Source of the DNA: Mercenaria mercenaria
Lineage: Eukaryota > Mollusca > Bivalvia > Venerida > Veneridae
NCBI RefSeq assembly: GCF_021730395.1
Contig: NC_069373.1
Location: forward strand, 11,240,001-11,304,000
Reading direction: 5' to 3'
Length of the DNA: 64,000 nt
Of this stretch, positions 23,041-34,132 are shown one piece after another. The stretch's first letter is position 1. Each line of letters begins with the position of its first letter. The position numbers and the translations under genes were made by a program. Under the pieces are notes generated by a model. The model was given only the letters and a program-made list of their open reading frames with translations, ran no database searches and was not told the DNA's origin.

Positions 23041-23180
23041 TTTAAACTCTTTTTGTAAGAAATATGGAAGTAGATCAGTTATGCTTTGTATGTACTATGT
23101 TTGCTTGGAATTACTGTATTTTCATTTTGTCATTTAGTAGATTCTGCATTGTATTGCATTACTGTTAACGTACTGTATGG

Positions 23181-24036
23181 TTTTTAGCTCATCTGATTTT
23201 TTGAAAAAAAATGATGAGTTATTGTCATCACTTGAGCGGTTGTCGGCGTCGGCGTCGGCGTCGGCATCGGCGTTGCCTGGTTAAGTTTTATGTTTAGGTC
23301 AGCTTTTCTCCTAAACTATCAAAGCTATTGCTTTGAAACTTGGAATACTTGTTCACCATCATAAGCTGACCCTGTATAGCAAGAAACATAACTCCATCTT
23401 GCTTTTTGCAAGATTTATGGCCCCTTTTGTACTTAGAAAATATCAGATTTCTTGGTTAAGTTTTATGTTTAGGTCAACTTTTCTCCTAAACTATCAAAGC
23501 TATTGCTTTAAAACTTGCAACACTTGTTCACCATCATAAGTTGACCCTGTACAGCAAGAACCATAACTCCATCCTGCTTTTTGCAAGATTTATGGCCCCT
23601 TTTGGACTTAGAAAATATCAGATTTCTTGGTTAAGTTTTATGTTTAGGTCAACTTTTTCTCTTAAACTATCTAAGCTATTGCTTTGAAACTTGCAACACT
23701 TGTTCACCATCATAAGCTGACCCTGTACAGCAAGCAACATAACTCCATCCTGCTTTTTGCAATAATTATTGCCCCTTTTAGACTTAGAAAATCATTTTCT
23801 TGGTTGAGTATTATGTTTAAGTCAACTTTTCTCATAAACTATCAAAGCTATTGCTTTAAAACTTGCAATAGTTTTTCACCATCATAAGTGGACACTGTAC
23901 ATCAAGAAACATAACTTTATTCTGCTTTTTGCAAGAATGATGGCCCTTTTTAGACTTAGAAAATCATGGGTAGGACAATATTTCTAATACACAAAAAAAT
24001 CAGATGAGCGTCAGCACCCGCAAGGCGGTGCTCTTG
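23181..24036 (+). mobile_element. Helitron-like element, AGCTCATCTGATTTTTTG group
   Basis: TTTTTAGCTCATCTGATTTT start with its pairing arm (AATGATGAGTT), a GGCGTCGGCGTCGGCG microsatellite leader (23243-23275), four cores of ~174 bp (TTTATGTTTAGGTCAACTTT, CAAAGCTATTGCTTTGAAAC), a 3' hairpin GCACC...GGTGC and a CTCTTG end. The frames of 67-68 residues here are repeat translations. Confidence 0.78.
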
Positions 24037-24320
24037 TTGATTTACTTGTTGGAGTTGTGGACACAATTCAGCCTGGACCAGCTTCATTATGTTAGCATCA
24101 TACAGTAGATATTTTCTATTTTAAGGTTACCCATACATGTGAATTTTCATGGAATAATTGCATTTAGATAAATTCATCTTGCTTGAGATATAAGTTGCTG
24201 GGCAATGTAAGATATCATGTAGAAAATAAGAATACTTTTAAAACTGAAGTTTAAAATTACCAGTTATCAGTTTATTACAGGAAAGAGAATTGGAATGCAA
24301 GTAATTGATAGCATTTCTTA

Positions 24321-24795
24321 TTTTTAGCTCACTAGAGCACAAAGTGCTCAAAGTGTGACCGGTCATTGTCATGCATATGTCGGTGTCTGTCAACATTTGC
24401 CTTATGAACACTCTAAAGGCCACAGTTGGGACCCAATAATTATGAAACTTGGTCAGAAAGTTTGTCTTGATGATCTGTAGGTCAGGTTCGAAACTGGGTC
24501 ATGTGGGGTCAAAAACTAGGTCAGGAAGACAGATCAAAGGAAAATCTTGTGGACACTCGAGAGTTCACAGTTTAAGTTTGAAACTCATTAGAATTGGTCC
24601 GAATGTGTGTTCAAATCAAAGAAAAACTTGTTAACACTGAGAGGCCACAGTTGTGACCCTATCTTTATGAAACTTGGTCAGGAGTTTTGTCTTTATGAGC
24701 TCTAGGTCAAGTTTGAAACTGGGTCATGTAGTATCTAAAACTTGGTCAGTAGGCCAGATCAGCTCTGGTGAGCGATATAGGGCCATGATGTTTTG
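24321..24795 (+). mobile_element. short or decayed Helitron-like element
   Basis: Starts TTTTTAGCTCACTAGAGCAC with an AAAGTGCTC hairpin arm. The cores carry TTGGTCAGAAAGTTTGTC and GGTCAGGTTCGAAACTGGG, related to the cores at 12932. The end GAGCGATATAGGGCCATGAT is worn. Confidence 0.65.
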
Positions 24796-27250
24796 TTTGC
24801 ATATTTGATTGTTTAAATTTGTTCGTTAAATTTGTATTTTTAAACAAAATGAAATTATTTATTGTAAACTTATTGCCTACTTCAATCAGCTTCAAACCTT
24901 GCTTAATTATACTTTATTTTTGTGAGAGTATGTTTATATATCATTTACATATGTTTGAAAATGGCTTCCTATTTTATAGCTTTGTTATATATTCTTTGTT
25001 ATTCTTACCTTTCACATGCACACATTTAACACATATTTTATCATTAAGGTGCATGCATTAAGTTTAGCAAGGATTAAGTGCTGTGGTGACCTTTTCGTTA
25101 TTTTTAACAAAGCTTGAATATGGAGCCACTTTTCACACTTTGAGTTACAAGTTTGTATGTATATCATCGTTTCATTAGGGCAGCATATGTCTCCATAATA
25201 TATTGACCAATCAAATTGCCATCAATTTATTAAATGTCCAGTTAATGTCTAATTGATTGACCAACTCTGTGGTTTATCGTTAATTTCTATCAGTTTGCAT
25301 TAGAAGTTCTTTAATTATTCAAAGGACTAATGTACTGGTCTGTCTAAAATCTCACAATATGAAAAACAATTAACACAAAATTCATCGCAGTTTTTCTTAC
25401 GTGTATGATATAAGCTGATTTACCTGGTGCTAATGTCTACAAATATGTGACTTTTCTCTTTCATACATACAGTCTATAATATCCTAGGGATATGAAGTAA
25501 TGTAGAACAGAGTTGTACTGTGGCCTAACCTCAAGGTTTTGGAACCTATACAATGTAACTTGTCTAGAGTGAACACCTGTCTAGTGTGAACACCTGTCTA
25601 GCTGAACACCTTGTTAGAGTGAACACCTGTCTAGAGTGAACACCTGCCCAGAGTGAACACCACTCGGAACACTAGATTAATTGTAAATGTTGTACAGAAG
25701 CTGTTGTTCTTGGGATATTAGTTTACCAAGATTTTGTCATATTGGAAGTCAGATGTACATCTTTAGAGAGGTGTTAGCTGGAATGGTGTCCTTAGGAGAG
25801 GTTCTACTGTATGTAGTGACGGAGAAGCTGTGTACCCTTGTTTTAAGTTGTCTATCCTTAGCTTACCTAATGGAATACATGAATGCCCCTGTTCATAATA
25901 TAGTATTTGTTTCAGCTAGTGATTTCATGTATGATTGTCTCTTACACTGTATGCTGCAATGTATGTTGTCTATGATACATTATATCTTAAGTTATATTTA
26001 ACAAGTCATGTTAGAATTGATGGTATGAGTTGGGAAACTGAGCTCTAACTGCTGTTTTCCTACTCCCATGAAGTTGTGTGGAATTATTTAGTGCACTCTT
26101 ACAAGCAGACCTAATCACATGAAGTATTAATTTATTGACATTATAATGTCTCTTATAAAAAAACACATGTATATACACCACTTCTGTTTCACAACTAGAG
26201 ACCATAATCAGAAGTACTGAAGTTGCATGTTCATGCACTTCAAAACTATATTTTCAGAAGAAAAATTTGCTAATTGCTGATTTATATATAAAAGATATTT
26301 CAGGTAAATTTCTTTCTACTTGTAATTGCTTGTCTTCAGTTTCTAACATTTCAAGTGACAAATTCCGCATTTATGTTATTTCAGGTATTGAAATTACTTT
26401 GGAAGGAAACATGAAATATAAAATATGGTTATTACAACAGTGCCTCAAACTGTAATGTTGTATTTGGCTTAAGTGGCTTTTGCAACGACTGTATCCCACG
26501 AGACGCTTGGGCCGAGTATGTTCCAGCCTGGCAATAAAAACCACGAGAGCCGAATGCATCATTGCAGGTGAAGGTACTGTGTTAACGCCTCTTTTATTAT
26601 ATACCTATTCCAGGTGTTATATGACCCAAAGTTGACTACGATTCTAAATATATTAGACTGAAAACTTGTTTTAAATGGTGATCTGTTTGATGCTTGCTAT
26701 TATTGCTGATTGATCACAGTATTTTTCCATATCTGATGGCAGTTGAATACAGGGTTTTGTATTTGTTAGTAAGAAACATGCTGCATTTGAGACAGAGACT
26801 AAGTAGGTATACTATAAAATTGTGTATTTTTTTATTCTCCATTCTGTATGAAAAAAAATGACATTTGAAACATGTCAGACAAAGCTTACAGTCTGATGTT
26901 AGTGAATATCTGCAATATAGCTACTGCTTTTTCAGTACTTTCATATTGTTTCCTTTCACTAATAAAACAGGATATTATTTCTAGGGTAACTGGTTGTTGT
27001 GTTTGTAACAGATTACTCGCAAATTAAATATTTTGTTTAGCAAAGCATTAAATATTCAATTATGTTTAGTATTTTTACTAACCACACTTAATTAGCCAGA
27101 CATGTATACTTCATTAGGCAGAACTTAAATTAATAGTGCTTTGTTATTTTTTAATGAGATGGCAATTTCCTACTTGTACATGTACACCTATCTTTAATCA
27201 ATTTTATATGTAATATTAAATAATAGCAGTGCTAAAATGTGTTCAATAAA
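24796..27250. other. intergenic, one short tandem repeat, otherwise nothing recognised
   Basis: A small array of ~17-bp units (GAGTGAACACCTGTCTA) lies at 25557-25670. A 104-residue open frame follows at 25687-26001 but shows no domain, codon pattern or splice context that would support a gene. Confidence 0.55.
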
Positions 27251-27253
27251 TAT

Positions 27254-27485
27254 GAGCCGTGCCATGAGAAAACCAACATAGTGGCTTTGCGACCAGTATG
27301 GATCCAGACAGCTGCGCATCGCGAGTTCTGGTCAGGATCCATGCTGTTCGCTTTTAAAGCCTACTGTAATTAGAGAAACATTAGCGAACAGCATGGATCC
27401 TGACCAGACTGCGCGGATGCGCAGGCTGGTCTGGATCCATGCTGGTCGCATACCCACTATGTTGGTTTTCCCATGGCACGGCTCA
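27254..27485. mobile_element. family A foldback element
   Basis: Ends ATATGAGCCGTGCCATGAG and CATGGCACGGCTCATAT; small losses in the left inner stem (CCAGACAGCTGCGCATCGCG). Confidence 0.87.
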
Positions 27486-27621
27486 TATGTAAAAAGTTGC
27501 GGTGTAAATTTACATGGTTAAGGCTTCAGAGTTAACTGTTTCAAGTACATTTTGAATGTATCTGGCAAACTTGTTTGAAAATTATAATGTACTGAATTTT
27601 GACACCTTATTGAAATAAAAT

Positions 27622-27828
27622 GAGCTGCGCCATGAGAAAACCAACATAGTGCATTTGCGACCAGCATGGATCCAGACCAGCCTGCGCATCTGTGCAGGCT
27701 GGTCATGATCCATGCTGTTCACTTTCAAAGCCTATTGGATTTAGAGAAACTGTTATTGAACATCATGGATCCTGACCAGACTGCGCAGATGCAAATACAC
27801 TATGTTGGTTTTCCCACGGCACTGCTCA
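27622..27828. mobile_element. family A foldback element, shortened
   Basis: Starts GAGCTGCGCCATGAG, ends CCCACGGCACTGCTC; the right inner arm is reduced. It lies 137 bp from the previous copy in the same orientation. Confidence 0.82.
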
Positions 27829-28957
27829 AATATAAAATTCTACAGGTGTGTGTATTTGTACAAGGATGATATTCCAACATCTCTGTTGTTAATGTTTAAA
27901 GATGCATGTTTTAGTGCTGAATTATTGTTTTGTTTACACTTAATATAACTTATATTGAACGGTGCACTGGAGAGAAATCTGAACACAATCGTGTAGTTTT
28001 GGGTTTGAACTACACTAAGGTTCACATCCCAATACTATATAGGACATCAGTACTGGGAAAGAAAGCCTGGAAGTTAACATAGCAAGGCTTTAAATTTTAA
28101 TTTTTATTGATTTAGATAATTTAATGCTAGCCAGACATGCAAGATAATCATGAGATGTATTTAATCTTGATTTGATAGAAATTTTGGAAATGTTTTACTT
28201 TAGATAATAATATACATGTTTCCAAAGGTCTGATTTGTTTTTGATATGCATAATAGGAACAGTCAGTTAATTTCGAACAACAGTAATTGAATTTGTTTTG
28301 GACTTAAATTTTCCTCGAAATATGAGCTGTTACTAATGTTTTGTTACTCTTAATAACTTAATTATGGTATGAATAAGAAATTTACATGTACGTACATGTA
28401 CTAACTGGTATGTAATGAGGAACAGTTCATGTTCATAGAGGTCTTATCAGAACACAGGTCTAAATAGAACAGTTCTGCTGGTGTCTGTAGTGTAAACAAT
28501 TTCAGTTAACAAGACTAAAGCTTTGTTTAAAATGTTACTCTTTTTTTTTTTTTTTTCTGAAGAAAAATTTAGAATTTGACAGTTAATGTAATGATTCATC
28601 AGATTTCTTCATTTACAATGCATTATTGTTACCGCTTTTTGTTTGCTTCGAAATAAATACAGATGTATATAACCAGTTACAGTAGTGCTGTACATTTATT
28701 CGTTAGTGTATAATAACATCATCTGTATGTATAAACTTGTCCCTTACTTGTATAAAGTGTATATAGATCTGTTTTTTTGTTGTTTAACTTTTTATTTATA
28801 TTAAATGTTGATAAAAGAATGATGCTTTTATTATGCAGTCTAATAGAGAAAACATTTTTAGCTATAAACATTAATTCATTACATCTGAGTTTTGTTTTTA
28901 CATATAGATTATACCATCCCAGGCAGCAGACTTCTTATTTAGGAAGTGCACCAAGTT
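27829..28957. other. intergenic, nothing recognised
   Basis: AT-rich, with a T-run at 28543-28557. No exon, repeat family or RNA gene could be supported. Confidence 0.5.
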
Positions 28958-29400
28958 AACTGTGAGACAAGTAGACCGTGCATAGGGAGGTTGCGGGTTC
29001 TGGCACATAGTCAGGCACTTGTTCTGCATGAAGACTCCAATAACTCTTAACCTTTACCTGCTACATTTATAAAATGGACTGGTCCATCTTTCAATTCGGG
29101 CAATACCACTTAGTATTCAAAGGGGTGTTCATTGAAAATTAACTGACTGAATAGTGGTTAGTGCAGACTGATCTTGGTTTGCACTGGTCGCAAAGGCAGA
29201 ATCACTTGCAGCCAGCAGGTTAAAGGTTAATTCATGTGGGGGGTGGGTGGGGGTGATTAGTCACTTTCTTGCAGGGAACAAGTCAGTACTGGTATAGAAC
29301 CCAGAAACTCTGGTTAAATAAACTGATCACAGAAATATTTCTGAAATACTGTTGAACAAAAACTGTTTAAAAGCACAAGTATGTCGTAAACAAGTAAACA
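28958..29400 (+). repeat. SINE remnant split by a family B element
   Basis: The head at 28960-29046 has a B-box-like GGTTGCGGGTTCTGGC. After the family B insert (29047-29230), the body resumes with CTTGCAGGGAACAAGTCAG and ends near GAAATACTGTTGAACAAAAA, matching the tails of the SINEs at 18117 and 44551. Confidence 0.6.
29047..29230. mobile_element. family B foldback element bounded by TTAA
   Basis: Starts TTAACCTTTACCTGCTACA and ends CAGCAGGTTAAAGGTTAA: inverted termini of about 16 bp with TTAA at both sides. Inside are GACTGGTCCATC and GGTTTGCACTGGTCGC. It is in inverted order relative to 4421-4627. Confidence 0.8.
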
Positions 29401-29630
29401 AAAACCAAATTGACAATAAGCCTGATGGCACCTCATATTTATAGATAGAACCTCGCACTTCCTGTTTAAAGGTTTTTTGAAATAACTGGTATTTAGATGC
29501 AGTGAAAATTTAGATGTTTTCTCAGTTGTTAATTGTATAGTCAAAACTTAGTCATAAATATTTCTTACATGTGGAAGTTAATAAATATAAAGCAGAGTGA
29601 TATGTTCAAATCATATTTTCTTATTCTTAG

Positions 29631-29759
29631 CTCAGTCGGGAAGAAAGCAGACTTACGACTTTGTCAGACAGGGAAAGAGCTACAAAATTAATGTGTTATA
29701 CATGTAATATATACATGTATTCAAGCAATCAGTTCTTGCAGCAAAAGTATATGTTATAG
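29631..29759 (+). other. possible orphan or alternative terminal exon
   Basis: A good acceptor (TTTTCTTATTCTTAG) opens a frame reading LSREESRLTTLSDRERATKL and ends at a TAG at 29757. In phase 0 it could replace the tail-anchor exon of the coiled-coil gene 8 kb upstream. No transcript evidence is available here and a chance match is likely. Confidence 0.15.
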
Positions 29760-30114
29760 AAGGTCAGCATTTTTGTAGCATTTCTCCAAGGAGACAACAT
29801 ATTTTTATGCAATATTTCAATGAACAAAGTAGTTATGACTGTACCACAACAATCTCTTTCACACTCTACATTTTACCACTTTAGTGATTCTGTTGGCACA
29901 CTGCTGAATTATTTTTTGTTATTTTTCATGTTCCATACACTTTTCTCTGTTAGACTGCAGAAAGACAAGTCTTATACCACGTTTTGTAGTTTTGAACACT
30001 CATCTAAATAAACACAAAATGAATAAAATATTACTATGCAACCTGATTTTGACGACTTTTTATTTGCGTATTGTAAGTTCATTACAGAATGAACTGTACC
30101 CAGTAACTCCTCAA

Positions 30115-30290
30115 CTGCCTGAATAGCTGAATGGTAGAGTGTCCACTTTGAGTGAAAGTTATCAGGGGTTTGATCCCTGGCCATGCATACCAAAGACATG
30201 AAAAATGGTACTGGTAACCCTTGGTTGGATCTCTGTATTCAAACAGTTGTACCAGGAGGTAAAATAGTGTATGTCTGCTACTGGGTGACA
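30115..30290 (+). repeat. tRNA-derived SINE, second family
   Basis: TAGCTGAATGGTAGAGTG (A box) and GGGTTTGATCCCTGGCC (B box) at tRNA spacing, followed by CCAAAGACATGAAAAATGGT, which also occurs in the fragment at 19550. Confidence 0.6.
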
Positions 30291-30675
30291 AGTTTGCTGC
30301 ACAAGGGCTTGTAGCTCATGTTGTCTATTGATTATATGCAATGTAGGATGAAGCTGATCTTTACCAGACTAGGAGTTGATTACACAAGGTACAGATGTAG
30401 TATGTATCATGATGTCCACTTAATGTTGATGTATCTTTGTAACCTTTGCACTTAACACAAGGAATCTACAAACGTACTTGCATAACTTAAGTTTAAGAAC
30501 ATTGTTGAAAATTGGGTTGAAGCTTTGTAGTATGTAGGTTATTACTATTACCGCAATAAAATTCCAGTTTGTAATACATTGTAGTAAAATGACTGGTTAT
30601 GTAAGTCTTGTCAAGTTATAGTCGTTGTTTGACTTACAAATTGTTGATTCGTCAAGCGCGTGTTGTACTTTTATC

Positions 30676-31713
30676 ATGTCTCCCAAAAATTATGACCTCC
30701 ACGACATGGTTACATCCAAGGTGCGCCTGTTCGCAGATGACATGGCCATCTACCTCGCTGTAACTTCCCACTCTGATTGTTAAAGGCTACAAAATGATCT
30801 CAAGTTAGAGAAATTGGAATCTTTATGGGACATGGAATTAAATCCTAGTATATGTCAGGTCCTCAATATTACACGCAACAGGAAACCCATTGAATTCCCT
30901 TACAATCTTCATGGCCAAACATTGTCCCCAGTTAAAGATGCCAAATACCTTGGTGTCGACATCAGTCACGATCTTAGATGGAACACACATATCTCCAGAA
31001 TCACAACTAATGCAAACAGAAAACTAGGTTTCATCAAAAGTAACATCAAAACAAAACATGAAAGCATCAAAACTCTAGCATACAAGACATTGGTCAGGCC
31101 TCAGCTTGAATATGCCTCCTGTGCATGGTCACCACATACACAGGTCAATATTCACAAGCTGGAAATGGTCCAGCGACGCACGATCAGATGGGTCAAGAAT
31201 GATTACTCGCGTTACTCCAGCGTAACACAAAATGCAAAACACCCTTGACGTGCGCACGCTTGAGAATAGACGTCTAGACTCCAAGCTCGTCATGTTCTAT
31301 AAGATATACCATGGCCTTGTAGCTATCTCCCTCCCCAAATACTTACAAGCCCCTACCAGGTTAACTAGACACACGCATCCCTTAAGTCTTCGTCAAGTCC
31401 ATGTCAGTTCAGATTACTTGAAATATTCCTTTCCCCCCATACCACAGTCTTGTGGACAGGTTACCCCTAAATATTGCAACCCTGCCTGGCCATGAGTCCT
31501 TCAAGCAGGCAGTGGCCCAGCTCAGTTACTAAGTAAACTGCAATTGTTTTTATTTTTTTACTCCATCCGTTTTTAACAACATTCGTCACTTTCACAGTCT
31601 TACTATTGTTGAAAGAACTGTCTTTCAGTTTTTATTCTGAACTAATCACCGACGCGCATCCTGCCCGCGTAATACTCGCGAGGCGTGAGGCAGGATAAAG
31701 AGATAGATAGATA
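30676..31713 (+). mobile_element. 5'-truncated LINE (Jockey/CR1-like reverse transcriptase 3' end)
   Basis: Encodes the C-terminal part of a non-LTR reverse transcriptase: RLFADDMAIYLAV (catalytic F-A-D-D box) at 30724, then DAKYLGVDISHDLRWNTHIS, LVRPQLEYASCAWSPHT and a thumb region, continuing in another frame with RRLDSKLVMFYKIYHGLVAI and HPLSLRQVHVSSDY. A stop at 30781 and a frameshift near 31230 show it is dead. The 3' end has no poly(A) but a GATAGATAGATA microsatellite, as in several CR1/Jockey-group elements. The 5' half is missing. Confidence 0.85.
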
Positions 31714-32520
31714 TTGTAACACCGAGGCAGTTTATAGTTTTCAGTTGCGTGCCTTGAATGGAGCCTTGAATGCTGTAAGGAGTGATCACAAGGTGTATGT
31801 TTATGGTGATCAGTATAACTTATATGTATGAAGGTCGTGAAAGTAAATGAGTGTAGATCTACTAAAGTTTAAACTAACAAAAATTTGCCGTTTTGGGGGA
31901 CGAAATTTGGCCACATTCGCCTCTTCCCCCATTTTTGACAATACTTCTCCCTCAGTTTTGTACATGTTCCAAGCCAATCTTTTAGTAGATCTGTACTTAA
32001 ACACAAGACAATCTGCTTTTGTCATTTTCTTTTCGAGTTTAACATATTTATGAAAAATATTGCGAGATATTATGACCAAAATCATAGTTCCCCTTATTTT
32101 AGTCGAGCCGCAGATCTAGATCTATCACCATTTCCCAAAACGAAAAAAAAAGTTGTTTACCGAAGGCCAACGACCAGTAGATTCTATAAATTTAAACAGC
32201 TAGTGGTTATTTTTATCAAAGTTTGTGCAATGGCGCACTTTTGTTTTGGCCATATGCAAGCACATGACGCACAGTCAAAGTATTAAGATTAACAGTCAAA
32301 GTTCTAAGATCAAAGCTGGTAAACTAATCTGACTAATGCCTTTTTACATTCTTCCATTCAGTCCTGGACTAGTCCAACATTATTGACGCAATCCTAGGAA
32401 ATATTAAGATATTTTTTTCATATGGGCAATATCCCAACTTTAAACTTTAGATTGCCCCGTCACAAAAATAAAACAATCTGAACGTCAAATTATTTTGACT
32501 AGTCCTGGACCAACTAATTA
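31714..32520. other. intergenic, nothing recognised
   Basis: Overlapping short frames on both strands near 31810-32085 do not resemble a known domain and carry no exon signals. Confidence 0.5.
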
Positions 32521-33024
32521 CAGGCCAGGCCCGGATCCAGGGGGCTCTAATTTGGCAAAACCCAGCTATTTTGGCAAAGGAATAATATTCTCTCAAAATT
32601 TAGACCCAGAAACGCAGCAGAGGCCACCATTTCATACCTATAGGCCCTATTTCAAAATTATCCATCAAGAGGGGAGTAACTCCTCCATTACCTAAAAATT
32701 TAAGACCTAAAAATGCACCAGAGCTCACCATTTCGTACCTGTATTTCAAAAAATTTCCAAGGGGAGAGCCCCCTGATATCCCTTAAATGAAGGGAGTACC
32801 CAGTAAATGCCCCTGAGGTCACCATTTTATACCTGTATTTCAAAATTTTCCAGGGGAGACAACCCTGACCCCCACCGCCCCACCCCGCCCCGCCAACATG
32901 TGCAAAAGTTCCCACTCCCGTGCCTACCCGCTCTCGGCGCTATGCGCCTCGGCAGTGGCATCTTCGTTCTAGACTGGTGCCCCTCCCCCACCCCCCCAGT
33001 CAAATATTTCTGGATCCGGGCCTG
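32521..33024. mobile_element. non-autonomous TIR DNA transposon, ~500 bp
   Basis: Inverted ends CAGGCCCGGATCCAG (32526) and CTGGATCCGGGCCTG (33010-33024), flanked by AATTA on both sides if the left end is taken at 32521. The interior has three degenerate ~85-bp repeats (CACCATTT(T/C)(A/G)TACCTGTATT, TTTCCAGGGGAGA). No transposase; superfamily not determined. Confidence 0.72.
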
Positions 33025-33627
33025 AATTATACGCGAGTGCGATTTGTGATACTTTTTCACAGGTCAGTCTCTTCTTAGGGGGGTTTGCCCTATTAATATC
33101 GTGAAAATATCTCAACTAGTCCAGCATTTGCACGGCGCGCACGGTGCTGTTGACCTAGAAAGCAAGCTGAGTTTTGTATGTCAGTTTTGTATGTCTTTCT
33201 AAATTTGACGTTTAGCCAAGTACATATCTTTAAATTAAGGAAAAATATAAGCTATTGTCAAATCTACTTCTAAAAGTCTACCATTCTAGACTTAGTGTCT
33301 ACCCACCCTTCGATTCAAATGGTATCGTCCAAATACAATACAGGAAGTAAACAAAATGACAAATTGAAAGGAATGCCAACAAGTTACCTATTTGATTACC
33401 TGTATTCTGGACCAAAGAAAAACAATGATTATGTGTACAACCCCTTTTTGCGATGTTAATTCTTAAAATACAAAAATGAGACAATTAACAATTTAGTCCA
33501 AAGTACGTGTGTTATCATTAGAGAATGCATGTGCAATATTTTAAAAGTGGTATAGTACCAGTGCAGCACGAAATTCGGATATATCTATTTTTATCCGTGC
33601 ACTTTGAACCCTATAATAGGTCAAGTA
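33025..33627 (+). promoter_or_regulatory. upstream region of SLC2A13
   Basis: About 600 bp between the transposon and the start codon should contain the promoter and 5' UTR. An in-frame TAG at 33553 with no ATG after it until 33628 supports the chosen start. A GC-rich inverted motif (GCACGGCGCGCACGGTGC) lies near 33130. No clear TATA box. Confidence 0.35.
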
Positions 33628-34132
33628 ATGCTGTACAGTGATACTGATAACGAAGATCTTGAGCTCAACGACTTCGAAATGTCAGATGAGAGATCACTTT
33701 TAGTTCAGTCTTCGTCGAGGATGGGCCGTGCACAATATAGCTCTGATTCAGAGAAGGAGGGTAGCGTTCATTTAGACACAAAAATGGACCCAAAGGAAAG
33801 GAGTACACCATGCTTTGTTTTAGTTCTATCATTTTTTTCTGCAATTGGTGGATTTTTGTTTGGTTACGATACTGGGGTTGTTTCAGGAGCTATGTTGCTT
33901 ATAAAAGACCGTTTCCAATTAACATCAATTAAAGAAGAAGTAATAGTTAGTGTAACCATTGGATTTGCATTTCTGTTTGCACTAGTTGGAGGCTGGTTAA
34001 ATGACAGATTTGGTAGAAAGATGACAACTATTTTAGCAAGTATTGTGTTTACAATTGGTGCTGTTGTCTTAGCTGCAGCTTACAATTTTTGGATGCTGGT
34101 TGTGGGCAGAGCTATTCTAGGAATGGGTATAG
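33628..34132 (+). CDS. SLC2A13: SLC2A13 coding exon 1
   Basis: Residues 1-168: a 61-residue acidic, Ser-rich cytosolic N-terminus with DERSLL (residues 20-25), TM1 with [15 protein letters not shown]2-TM3 around [11 protein letters not shown], and the start of TM4 (GRAILGMGI). Donor GTATGT, phase 1. Confidence 0.95.

Noticed and set aside
25687-26001. 104-residue open frame
   Set aside because: No recognisable domain, begins within sequence continuing from a short tandem repeat, no exon signals.
28777-28959. 60-residue frame with an AG before DYTIPGS-like sequence
   Set aside because: AT-rich chance frame; the splice-like AG has no matching donor and no phase partner.
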